43,020 nt of DNA from a bacterium (GTDB lineage: Bacteria; SM23-31). The notes beneath the pieces are model-generated. The model saw only the letters and a program-made list of their open reading frames with translations, searched no databases and was not told the origin of the DNA. Position numbers and translations under genes: made by a program. The stretch lies in NCBI GenBank assembly GCA_028278455.1, contig JANQEH010000165.1:1-43020 (forward strand), written 5' to 3'. Shown piece by piece: positions 25,896 to 34,082 of the stretch (position 1 is its first letter; every line of letters starts with the position of its first letter).

Positions 25896-28256
25896 TCAAT
25901 TTTTCTTTATAAACTTATATATGTCTATATTGTTTTTCTTATCATGCAGCAGGTATTTCGAAAAATGGTGCATCATCATTCTTTCAAAATACGTGTTGTA
26001 GCTACCGTAACTATGCCTTTTTCCCGGAAAAATCATGAAATCAAATCTTTTGTTTGCTTTCATCAGAGCATCAACCATTCTAAGCGTATTTGCAGGATGG
26101 ACATTGTTATCCATATCCGAAGTTGTGATTAGCAGATGTCCCTCGAGTTTATCTGCTAACTCATGATTTGCCGGGATCCTGCTTATATATTCATATTTTT
26201 TTATAATATCACCGGTCTTTTCATCCTTCATTTCCTTAACGATCTCTTCTACTCCATGATGCATTTCACCCCACCATTTACTGTAAATATTGTTATCGTG
26301 GTTCCCGGAGGACGATACAGCCGCTTTGAAGAAATCCGGAAAAACAAGCATTGCTGCTGTTGACATGAATCCTCCTCCGGAATGCCCATATATACCTACC
26401 CTTTCAATATCGATATAACTGTATTTCGCCGCAAGCTGTTCAACTGTCCTTTTTATATCTTCAAGACCGTAATCACGCAGATTACCGTAACCATAATTAT
26501 GGTACCATTTTGACCTGTACGGGCTTCCTCCCCTGTTCCCGGGAGCGATCACAATGAAACCAAGCTGCGCAAGGGTAACATTTCTGTTTGTCGGAGAAAA
26601 CCGTGTAGGGAACGGCTCAGTTTGAGGGCCGGGATAAACATTAGCAATTATCGGGTATTTCTTTTCAGGATCGAAGTTAAACGGTTTCCACATCACACCG
26701 TAAAGATCGGTGATACTGTCACCGGCTTTTACATTGAATCTTTCAGGCATCCTCCAGCCCGCCTCTTCCAGTCTGGAAATATCGGAGGTTTCCAGCTCCA
26801 TGATAATCCTTCCTGAATTATCTTTCAGTACTGATCTGGGCTCAGAATCAATTTTTGAGAAATTATCAACAAAAAACTTTCCTGATGGTGAGAATTCGAC
26901 GTTATGATTACCATCTTCCGGGGTTAAAAGACGGATATCTGAACCATCAAGTCCAACTTTATAAAGTTTTGAATGATAAGGATAGACATCCTTTTCCCTG
27001 CCGTATCCATTAAAGTACAGCTCTCTGCCTGCTGTATCTATACTCGCAATGGAAAAGGCAAGGAATGGCCCCTGAGTTATCCTGTTTTTCAGATCACCAT
27101 TCTCATTGTACAGATACAGGTGTCCCCAGTTATCACGCTCAGCCCACCAGATAAACTCTTTTCCATCATTAAGTTCGGCGAATCTCATGTTCATAAAATT
27201 GAAATAGGGTCCAGTATCTTCAGATACAATAATCTTCAGTTCACCCGTTTCAGCATTGATCTTGCAGAGATCGAGTTTCTGCCACATCCTGTCTCTCCGC
27301 ACAAAATAGAGTTTATCATGGCTTTTTCCGAAAAAGTAACCGGGTCCTGCATAAGTTCCCCCAAGTTCCTGATCTCTCCACTTTTCAACATCTATTTTGA
27401 GCCTTGTTCTTTTATCTTTTTCAAAAATATACATCTCAAACTGTGGAGCGTTTTTTTCACCCGGCATTGTGTATTTATATGTTTCGAGCGTAGGGCGGGG
27501 TTTACTGAGAGAATTTATAAGGTATAGATCATTTACCTTCCTCTGATCTCTTCTTACAGCATAGAATTTAGATGAATCCCTGAACCATGTAATACTGGCT
27601 CTCCTCCGCTCAGCTTTAGAAGTGTCGCTTGTATTACGGGCAAAACTATAGTGCATTTCTCCATCTGAAGTCAATCTGTGTTCAGTGCTATCCGGATCGT
27701 CCGTATACATTATATATAGATCGTGTCCTTTTGAAAAAACTACCGCAGAACTATCCGGAGAGAAATTCACCCATCTGGGTACAGATTTCTTTTTCGGGAC
27801 GGTCCCCATGTATTCGAGTACTTGATCTTCGATATTATAATTGAACAGCATGCTGTCAGTTCTGAAAGATATCATTGTGTTATTATCAAAAAATTTTATA
27901 TCCCTGATAGGGAGGTCTCCGGGATTGAATGGTTTATTTAAAAATGAGGTCATTCCCGAGGCTAGTTTTTCATTTTCGAACAGAGGAGATTTTGTTCCCT
28001 CTTCTGGATCAATTAAATAATAGTCTGTTCCGGAGGATGTTTTATACTTATACCAGAATTTGTCGCTTCCTTCCAGCCACTCGGGATCAACTGATAAATC
28101 ATATACCATTTTTCTTAGATTCTCTCTGGAAAACTTCGAGGCCAGTTCGAAATCAGCCCCATTCTTTTCGGCTTGCTGACCAAAGGATGTATTTAGAGCA
28201 GCACAAATGAGAAATATTGTATAAATACTTATAGTTATCAGCTTATTGGTTTTCAT
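25896..28256 (-). CDS. Secreted S9 (DPP-IV-like) serine peptidase, paralogue D (first in operon)
   Basis: First gene of the four-gene S9 block, 786 aa. Signal peptide 1-27 (ending NTSFGQ), propeller with WWAERDNWGHLYLYN (about 370-384), and a catalytic domain with S626 (YGHSGGG), D716 (SDMDNNVH) and H748 (PGKRH). All three triad residues are present, so it should be active. It is the most divergent in the variable loop (about 668-692) and the C-terminal tail. GGAG lies 7 nt before the ATG. It is followed after 37 nt by paralogue C, and no terminator is visible between the four genes. The 249 nt upstream (to hemW) should hold the operon promoter, which I could not identify. Confidence 0.92.
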   Translation of the reverse strand: MKTNKLITISIYTIFLICAALNTSFGQQAEKNGADFELASKFSRENLRKMVYDLSVDPEWLEGSDKFWYKYKTSSGTDYYLIDPEEGTKSPLFENEKLASGMTSFLNKPFNPGDLPIRDIKFFDNNTMISFRTDSMLFNYNIEDQVLEYMGTVPKKKSVPRWVNFSPDSSAVVFSKGHDLYIMYTDDPDSTEHRLTSDGEMHYSFARNTSDTSKAERRRASITWFRDSSKFYAVRRDQRKVNDLYLINSLSKPRPTLETYKYTMPGEKNAPQFEMYIFEKDKRTRLKIDVEKWRDQELGGTYAGPGYFFGKSHDKLYFVRRDRMWQKLDLCKINAETGELKIIVSEDTGPYFNFMNMRFAELNDGKEFIWWAERDNWGHLYLYNENGDLKNRITQGPFLAFSIASIDTAGRELYFNGYGREKDVYPYHSKLYKVGLDGSDIRLLTPEDGNHNVEFSPSGKFFVDNFSKIDSEPRSVLKDNSGRIIMELETSDISRLEEAGWRMPERFNVKAGDSITDLYGVMWKPFNFDPEKKYPIIANVYPGPQTEPFPTRFSPTNRNVTLAQLGFIVIAPGNRGGSPYRSKWYHNYGYGNLRDYGLEDIKRTVEQLAAKYSYIDIERVGIYGHSGGGFMSTAAMLVFPDFFKAAVSSSGNHDNNIYSKWWGEMHHGVEEIVKEMKDEKTGDIIKKYEYISRIPANHELADKLEGHLLITTSDMDNNVHPANTLRMVDALMKANKRFDFMIFPGKRHSYGSYNTYFERMMMHHFSKYLLHDKKNNIDIYKFIKKN

Positions 28257-28400
28257 ATTTCATCTCCGGTAAAATCAGCGCAATGCCTGAGTCGTGGATT
28301 CTGCACTCTGCAAAAACCTGCAGCTGTTGATCTGCCTTATAAAAGAAAAAGCAATATTTCATAGGGAAAGAAAGAAGTTTTTTTGCCGGTATGACTTGTA

Positions 28401-28431
28401 TTGAACCAAAATATCGATTCTATATTATAAT
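28401..28431 (+). promoter_or_regulatory. Weak candidate promoter for hemW
   Basis: TTGAAC (28401-28406) and TATAAT (28426-28431) are separated by 19 nt, longer than ideal, in very AT-rich DNA. The leader to 28506 would be about 70 nt. Confidence 0.3.
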
Positions 28432-28505
28432 AACAAATATATTTTTATAAAAATGTTATATTATATTGTATATTTCTTTTTGGTAATATTATTCAATTCT
28501 ATTTG

Positions 28506-29684
28506 ATGAAAGACTTCGGTGTATATATCCATATCCCATTTTGCGAACATAAATGCAGCTACTGTGATTTTTTCTCATTAGCTGGTTCTGGTAAATCTGA
28601 AATCAGTAGATACTTCGACCATTTGAATAGGGAAATTGAATTGTTTTCATCAGAATCAAATGTTCCGCCTCAGATCAGTACAATTTATATTGGCGGCGGT
28701 ACACCATCATCTGTACCTTTTGTGTTGATAGACGAAATAATCGGTACCGTGTATAAATGCTTTGGCCGACCTATTCAAAAGGAAATAACTATTGAAGTTA
28801 ATCCTCATTCCGCTATAAGGAAGAACTTTGATGAATACCTGAAGGCTGGAATAAACAGGTTGAGCATCGGTATACAATCACTAAATGATAAAGAACTAAG
28901 AGCTCTTGACAGGATTCATACCCGGGATATCTGTATATCTACTCTTAAATCTGCAAGGACTGCGGGTTTCAGCAATATCAGTATTGACCTGATATTCGGG
29001 ATCCCGGGACAGACCATTAATAGCTGGAAATCTACTTTAGATAGAATAATCGAACTTAAACCTGAACATATTTCAGCGTACTCCCTGATGCTTGAACCTG
29101 GCACAAAAATGACAATGAGAGTATATTCAGGAAAGACTGCTCTCCCCGATGAAGCGATATCTATCGAAATGTTCGAATTGACCAGAAAGCTCCTTACCGA
29201 AAACGGCTATACCCACTATGAGATCTCCAATTATTCTCTACCGGGAAATAATTCTATCCATAATTCAAATTATTGGGAATTGATACCTTACAAAGGTTTC
29301 GGTTTATCCTCTCACTCGTATTTCGATAATATTAGAACATGGAATACGAACGATCCAAAAGTTTATTGCGATATGATCGATAATAATAAACTGCCGGAAG
29401 GGGGAAAGGAAAAGCTGGATATAATAGATCGTATAAACGAGACAATTATGCTGGGACTGAGAAAGACCACCGGTTTTTCTTTTAACAAATTTGGCTCGGA
29501 ATACGGCGATAAAGCGGCGGAAATCCTTCGAAGGAAAGTAGACTTCATCAATCAAAGAGCAGGTTTTGGTGTAATGGTTTCCAGAGAAGATAACTTCATT
29601 TGTCTATCAAAGAAATCTCTGATAATTTCTGATGAAATAATATCATCTTTACTTTTCGGCAAAGACGATAAAGACAGGCTTTAA
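28506..29684 (+). CDS. hemW: HemW-like radical SAM haem chaperone
   Basis: Cytosolic 392-aa radical SAM protein. Family members carry or insert haem and are often misnamed oxygen-independent coproporphyrinogen oxidase. The iron-sulfur motif is C13-x3-C17-x2-C20 (CEHKCSYC), followed by DF and not by the extra cysteine of true HemN. Other motifs: IYIGGGTPSS, ITIEVNPHS, NRLSIGIQSL, SIDLIFGIPGQT, and the HemW mark H-N-S-N-Y-W followed by the GFGLSSHSY segment. A TTG three bases earlier (28503) is also possible. The ATG is preferred, although neither has a Shine-Dalgarno site. It lies alone between the S9 operon and the dcw cluster. Confidence 0.9.
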   Translation: MKDFGVYIHIPFCEHKCSYCDFFSLAGSGKSEISRYFDHLNREIELFSSESNVPPQISTIYIGGGTPSSVPFVLIDEIIGTVYKCFGRPIQKEITIEVNPHSAIRKNFDEYLKAGINRLSIGIQSLNDKELRALDRIHTRDICISTLKSARTAGFSNISIDLIFGIPGQTINSWKSTLDRIIELKPEHISAYSLMLEPGTKMTMRVYSGKTALPDEAISIEMFELTRKLLTENGYTHYEISNYSLPGNNSIHNSNYWELIPYKGFGLSSHSYFDNIRTWNTNDPKVYCDMIDNNKLPEGGKEKLDIIDRINETIMLGLRKTTGFSFNKFGSEYGDKAAEILRRKVDFINQRAGFGVMVSREDNFICLSKKSLIISDEIISSLLFGKDDKDRL

Positions 29685-29939
29685 CTTCCGGAAAAAACGC
29701 GGCATATTAATGACTCCATGCTTCACTTCTGTTTAAGATTAAGATCTCACCTTGAAAAACACGACTTTTCTAAAGAAAAAGCCAACTAATATCAAGGTTA
29801 ACATATTTTATATCAATATATTACAGTATTAATATAATGTATTGCATTCTATGAATACCTATTATCTGTTGGTTTGAATTGATTTACAGCTATCATTTCA
29901 ATACTATTCATAAAAAAATCAATTAAATGACAATTTTGC

Positions 29940-29968
29940 TTGCATCTTAAGAAAAAATGGTTTATAAT
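29940..29968 (+). promoter_or_regulatory. Sigma-70-like promoter of the mraZ/dcw cluster
   Basis: TTGCAT (29940-29945), 17-nt spacer, then a perfect TATAAT (29963-29968). Transcription would start near 29975, leaving a leader of about 105 nt that contains the TGG boxes. No later strong promoter or terminator is visible in the cluster. Confidence 0.7.
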
Positions 29969-29983
29969 TGTCTTGCGCGGAGT

Positions 29984-30031
29984 AAAATGGTGTATTTTGG
30001 AGTAAAGTGGAAAATATTTGAGCGTAAGTGG
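29984..30031 (+). promoter_or_regulatory. Phased TGG repeats, candidate MraZ operator
   Basis: Heptamers of the form (A/T)AA(A/G)TGG end at 29990, 30010 and 30031, with ATTTTGG ending at 30000 between the first two, giving TGG on a 10-bp phase. Two copies sit inside a 12-bp direct repeat (GGAGTAAAATGG 29979-29990 and GGAGTAAAGTGG 29999-30010, one mismatch), exactly 20 bp apart. Characterised MraZ proteins bind short direct repeats (TGGGN in E. coli, AAAGTG-type in Mycoplasma) at about 10-bp spacing upstream of their own gene. Here the boxes lie just after the predicted start, so binding would block transcription. Confidence 0.7.
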
Positions 30032-30081
30032 TTTACATAGTTGATAATTATCGGGAATGATTAAATAGATAAACAAACAGA

Positions 30082-30528
30082 ATGTCATCATTTATTGGAA
30101 AATTCAATCATACGCTTGATCTTAAGGGCAGATTCAACTTGCCTGCTAAGCTTCGTCGTGCGGTTTCAACCGAAGCTGATGAGAAGTTCAGGATCATAAG
30201 AGGATTTGACTCCTGCTTGTTTATTTACCCTCATGATGAATGGAAGAAGTATGAAGAAAAACTTCGCAGCCTTTCTACTAACAAAGAAAGAAACCGCAGA
30301 TTCTTACGCATGATAGCACAGTATGCCTCAGAAGATCAATTGGATAAACAGGGAAGGATCACTATTCCAATGGAGCTCTTACAACTCGCTAAGATCAAAA
30401 GAGAAGTCCTGATCCTTGGTGTATTCGACCATATTCAATTATGGGATCCCAAGGTATATGATGAAGTTATGAGCCGAAGTGATGAGAGTTATGAAGAACT
30501 GGCAGAGGATATAATGTTCGATGAGTAA
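30082..30528 (+). CDS. mraZ: Transcriptional regulator MraZ
   Basis: DNA-binding protein of 148 aa, usual size, that heads the dcw cluster and in studied species regulates it. Two SpoVT-AbrB-like halves are visible, each with the DxxGR signature: D13-L-K-G-R17 followed by FNLPAKLR, and D88-K-Q-G-R92 followed by ITIPMELL. It forms ring-shaped oligomers in other bacteria, which suits binding to several in-phase repeats such as those 50-100 nt upstream. The start ATG has only a purine-poor leader with no clear Shine-Dalgarno site. The gap to rsmH is 84 nt. Confidence 0.96.
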   Translation: MSSFIGKFNHTLDLKGRFNLPAKLRRAVSTEADEKFRIIRGFDSCLFIYPHDEWKKYEEKLRSLSTNKERNRRFLRMIAQYASEDQLDKQGRITIPMELLQLAKIKREVLILGVFDHIQLWDPKVYDEVMSRSDESYEELAEDIMFDE

Positions 30529-30612
30529 ACCATCTCGCCGGTGGTCTTTCTGGTATTACAGGGTAATAGATCTTATTCCCGTTGAAATTACTTAATATGA
30601 AGTAGAGTTTAG

Positions 30613-31548
30613 ATGGAGTCTCCCAACGAGGGACACATACCCGTTCTGCTTTCCGAGGTTATCGAGCACCTGGTGACCGACAGGAATGGAAATTATTTTG
30701 ACGGGACTCTCGGGGACAGCGGATATTCAATAGCAATCATGAATTCTTTGACAGACCCGGGTACCCTTACAGCGTGTGACCTGGATACAAGGGCGGTTGA
30801 CAAAGCAAAAAGCTGGTCTGGCGAATATGGCAACAGGATCAGAATCTACCATAAAAACTTTAGCGAAATTTCAGAGATAATGTTGAGTTCTGACATCAAA
30901 ACATTAAACGGGATTGTTATTGACCTGGGAATATCTTCAAGACAGCTTGACGATCCAGAAAGAGGTTTCAGTTACAGTAGTAACGGACCACTCGACATGA
31001 GGTTTAATGAAACCGGGAAGATCTCAGCCTTAAACATTATTAATAACAGCCCGCAGGAACAGCTTAAAGCAATTTTTAAAACATTCGGTGAAGAGAAAAG
31101 AGCATCGTATCTTGCAAAACTGATCTGTGAAACCAGAGAAAAATCCCCTATCAACACGACAGGTGAGCTTGTGGCTCTTATGAAACGGCGCTGGAAGCCT
31201 AAACATTTTACGAAATCAGCATCGAGAATTTTTCAGGCTTTGCGTATAGCTGTTAATTCCGAGCTTGAGAGCCTGGAGCGTTTTCTTGATGAATGCTGGA
31301 AATGGCTGATTCCCGGAGGTAGACTTGTAGTGGTCAGTTATCATTCTCTGGAGGATAGACTGGTTAAAAATTCGATCAGGGATCACCAGGATCCCTGTAT
31401 TTGCCCGGACGATTTTCCAGAATGCAGATGTGGAAAATTGCCCGAAGCCCGACCCCTGACAAAAAAACCAATCTATCCTTCAGAGGATGAGATCAGGCTC
31501 AATCCCCGGGCAAGAAGCGCTAAACTTAGAGCAGCTGAAAAGATATAG
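30613..31548 (+). CDS. rsmH: 16S rRNA (cytosine1402-N4)-methyltransferase
   Basis: SAM-dependent methyltransferase (311 aa) that modifies C1402 in the ribosomal decoding centre. Seen: HIPVLLSEVIEHL, the SAM-binding motif YFDGTLG, the acidic pair D56-L-D58, DLGISSRQLDDPERGFSY, GPLDMRF, FQALRIAVNSELE and VVSYHSLEDRLVK. The glycine loop is unusual: GDSGYS (34-39) stands where relatives have GxGGHS, changing a glycine to serine and the histidine to tyrosine. All other motifs are intact, so activity is likely. It ends 3 nt before ftsL. Confidence 0.95.
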   Translation: MESPNEGHIPVLLSEVIEHLVTDRNGNYFDGTLGDSGYSIAIMNSLTDPGTLTACDLDTRAVDKAKSWSGEYGNRIRIYHKNFSEISEIMLSSDIKTLNGIVIDLGISSRQLDDPERGFSYSSNGPLDMRFNETGKISALNIINNSPQEQLKAIFKTFGEEKRASYLAKLICETREKSPINTTGELVALMKRRWKPKHFTKSASRIFQALRIAVNSELESLERFLDECWKWLIPGGRLVVVSYHSLEDRLVKNSIRDHQDPCICPDDFPECRCGKLPEARPLTKKPIYPSEDEIRLNPRARSAKLRAAEKI

Positions 31549-31551
31549 AAT

Positions 31552-31947
31552 ATGCCTGTAGAAACCAAAACCGTAAGATCAAAAGAAAAACCTGATACAA
31601 GAACACGTCCGGAATACATGGCTGTACGAAAAGCAAAGAAGAATATTAAAATCTCGAAGCCTCCCCGGATGAAATTGAGGCTGGTTTATCTTCTTTCCGG
31701 ATGTATAGGTCTTATTATTTTGATCTGGATCAATATTCAGGTAAACAGAGTTTCGGTTCAGATAACCGAGCTTGAAGCTACAATGAATAATCAGGAAAGT
31801 CTCAATCAGTATGAGAAACTGGAAATCAACCGGCTTTCGTCATTCGATAAGATTTACCCGATAGTTAATGAAAAGTATAGGATGGATTATCCTCCGACAG
31901 AGCATAAAATTCTGGTGGTACCCGAAGAACTGATAAAGAAGGATTAA
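31552..31947 (+). CDS. ftsL: FtsL-like cell division membrane protein
   Basis: Small bitopic protein of 131 aa: a basic cytoplasmic N-terminus (1-42), one membrane helix (about 43-61, LVYLLSGCIGLIILIWI) and a short periplasmic coiled-coil-like stretch (about 66-95) ending in a MDYPP segment. FtsL joins FtsB and FtsQ to activate septal wall synthesis. Sequence conservation in this family is low, so the call rests on topology and on its place between rsmH and ftsI, where ftsL is almost always found. The gaps are 3 nt before and 11 nt after. Confidence 0.85.
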   Translation: MPVETKTVRSKEKPDTRTRPEYMAVRKAKKNIKISKPPRMKLRLVYLLSGCIGLIILIWINIQVNRVSVQITELEATMNNQESLNQYEKLEINRLSSFDKIYPIVNEKYRMDYPPTEHKILVVPEELIKKD

Positions 31948-31958
31948 TTGAAACTGTC

Positions 31959-34061
31959 ATGAACAAAAGACTTAAAACAATATTCCTGATGTTTTTAATT
32001 GCTTGGGCAGGGCTCACTTACAGATTGTTCTATATACAGATATATAAGAGCAGTCAATTCAAGGAGATCGCCAGAAATCAGCATTACCGCGATGCAGATA
32101 TTGATTATTACCGCGGAAATATCCTGGATAGAAAAGGGAATATTCTCGCAACTGACTTAACTTATTATTCTTTTGCCGCTGATCCTAAAAGCATCAAAGA
32201 CAAATGGAAAGCCGCTGTTATCTTCAGCAAGCATTTCGGCAAATCACGGGACCATTACCTTAAGCTGCTCAGGAAGAATAAGAGTTTTGTCTGGCTACAG
32301 AGAAAAGTCCCGGCATCGAAAGCAGATAAGATAACCGAATATGGATTAAAAGGTATCCAGAGGCTGACAGACTACAAGCGGTTCTATCCTAACAGTTATA
32401 TCACAGGTCAAATCACCGGTTTTACAGACATTGACAACAAAGGGATTGAGGGACTTGAACTTCGATACAATGATATACTTGCAGGACAGCCTGGCAAAAA
32501 AGCACTTAAAACCGATGCCCTGGGAAGGAAAACAGTAGATTTCAATTATCCGATCGAAGAACCGGTTCATGGCAAAAGCATAATGACCACAATAGACCTG
32601 GATTGTCAAACGATCGCGCTGGAAGAGCTTTCAAAAGGTGTAGAACGGTTTAATGCTAAATCCGGTATGGTGATCCTGATGGATCCCCGTTCCGGAGAGA
32701 TACTTGCTCTGGCTTCTGCTCCGACGTTTGACTGTAATGAGCCCAGCAAATACAAGCCGGAAAACCGTAGAAATAGATCGGTTACCGATAGTTTCGAACC
32801 GGGATCGATATTCAAACTCATTCCGATAGCGGGAGCTATTGAAGAAAATCTTGTTTCTCCAGATACAGAGTTTTTTTGTGAGAACGGCCATATCATGATC
32901 GGCAGACACAGGTTCAGGGACACCAAACCACATGATACACTGACAGTCAAAGAGATCATGGAAAAATCGAGTAATATCGGTGCCTATAAAATTGCCCAGG
33001 TTCTGGGATCGGAGAGATACTACAAATATATGCTTGATTTTGGATTTTCCAGAAAAACCGGAATCGAGCTCGGTGGAGAAGCACCTGGTTTCGTCAGGAA
33101 ACCTTCAAGATGGTCTCGCACTTCCCTCTCAGCACTTTCCATAGGCCATGAAATTACAGTAAATTCCATGCAAATCACAGCTGCATATGCTGCTGTGGCT
33201 AATGGTGGAATATTGATGAAGCCCTTCCTCATCAAAGCTGTCTTCGATGACATGGGTAAACCAATCGAAACATATTCTCCGACACCTATAAAAAGGGTGA
33301 TCACAAGGAAAACTGCTGATATTCTTAAGACATTTTTTGAGAGTGTCGTTGAACATGGAACTGGAACTGAGGCAAAAATAACCGGAAAGACCATTGCAGG
33401 GAAAACAGGCACTGCGCAGAAAGTCGATCCTGTTACCAAGGCATTCTCACAGACCGATTATATGTCCTCGTTTATTGCCTTTTATCCTTCCAAGAATCCA
33501 AGGCTTGTCGGCCTGGTTGTCCTGGATACGCCTAAACCGAATTATTATGGCGGGACTGTGGCAGCTCCAATCCTCAAAAGAATCATCAACCGGCTATCAT
33601 ATATACCCGGAAACGAAGTTCTCGCCGATGAGATCGATCTGGTTGAACTCAATAAAAGCAACAGGCTTACATTCTGGCAGAAAGTACAGAATCTCTGGAA
33701 GGATTCTTCAGATCAGGAATCTAATATCATGACTGATATCAGTCCGGTAAACGGCGTAGATATGACTTCCAATAAAATTGCAAAGAAATCCCACTTTATA
33801 GATCTAAAAAATAAAAACAGTACGAAAAACGAAGATAAAGCGAATAATAATGTACAGGCAAAAACGCTTATTACTGTACCGGATGTTAAAGGAAAACCGA
33901 TCAGGGATGCTGTCAAAGTCTTATTAGCTCTCGGACTTGACTTCAGGATCAAAGGAGCCGGGATCGTTATAGACCAGTTCCCTTCCCCGGGACAGAAGGC
34001 CCGTCCGGGAACAGTAACTATTTTGAAGGGAAAACCAACGGAAGAACTATTCAACAATTAG
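31959..34061 (+). CDS. ftsI: Septal peptidoglycan transpeptidase FtsI (PBP3) with C-terminal PASTA domain
   Basis: Class B penicillin-binding protein of 700 aa that cross-links septal peptidoglycan. It has an N-terminal membrane anchor (about 7-27), a dimerisation/pedestal domain (about 45-210, RGNILDRKGNILA) and a transpeptidase domain (about 230-575) with S283-I-F-K286 as the nucleophile motif, S337-S-N339 and K482-T-G484. A polar, Asn/Lys-rich linker (about 590-635) leads to one PASTA domain (about 637-695; TVPDVKG then SPGQKARPG). Proteobacterial FtsI lacks PASTA, whereas this form is seen in FCB and Gram-positive lineages. FtsW is encoded four genes downstream. Confidence 0.95.
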   Translation: MNKRLKTIFLMFLIAWAGLTYRLFYIQIYKSSQFKEIARNQHYRDADIDYYRGNILDRKGNILATDLTYYSFAADPKSIKDKWKAAVIFSKHFGKSRDHYLKLLRKNKSFVWLQRKVPASKADKITEYGLKGIQRLTDYKRFYPNSYITGQITGFTDIDNKGIEGLELRYNDILAGQPGKKALKTDALGRKTVDFNYPIEEPVHGKSIMTTIDLDCQTIALEELSKGVERFNAKSGMVILMDPRSGEILALASAPTFDCNEPSKYKPENRRNRSVTDSFEPGSIFKLIPIAGAIEENLVSPDTEFFCENGHIMIGRHRFRDTKPHDTLTVKEIMEKSSNIGAYKIAQVLGSERYYKYMLDFGFSRKTGIELGGEAPGFVRKPSRWSRTSLSALSIGHEITVNSMQITAAYAAVANGGILMKPFLIKAVFDDMGKPIETYSPTPIKRVITRKTADILKTFFESVVEHGTGTEAKITGKTIAGKTGTAQKVDPVTKAFSQTDYMSSFIAFYPSKNPRLVGLVVLDTPKPNYYGGTVAAPILKRIINRLSYIPGNEVLADEIDLVELNKSNRLTFWQKVQNLWKDSSDQESNIMTDISPVNGVDMTSNKIAKKSHFIDLKNKNSTKNEDKANNNVQAKTLITVPDVKGKPIRDAVKVLLALGLDFRIKGAGIVIDQFPSPGQKARPGTVTILKGKPTEELFNN

Positions 34062-34082
34062 AATTGAAGAATTGATAAAGAT

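Larger units (their letters stand above)
29685..30081. other. AT-rich intergenic region upstream of mraZ (397 nt)
   Basis: No gene seen. From left to right it holds an AT hairpin (CAATATATTA 29814-29823 with TAATGTATTG 29835-29844, one G-T pair), a 9-bp inverted repeat (AATTGATTT 29877-29885 with AAATCAATT 29916-29924), the mraZ promoter (29940-29968) and the phased TGG boxes (29984-30031). No GC-rich terminator for hemW is visible. Confidence 0.7.

Noticed and set aside
26973..27527. 184-codon plus-strand open frame inside S9 paralogue D
   Set aside because: It is antisense to a well-conserved peptidase, with no ribosome site and no recognisable domain; it is a by-product of codon use on the other strand.
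28506..29684. Oxygen-independent coproporphyrinogen III oxidase (HemN)
   Set aside because: The motif is CxxxCxxC followed by DF, without the extra HemN cysteine, and the HNxxYW mark of HemW is present.
29979..30031. Short CRISPR-like repeat array
   Set aside because: The units are only 7-12 bp on a 10/20-bp phase, with no spacers of CRISPR length and no cas genes; an operator fits better.
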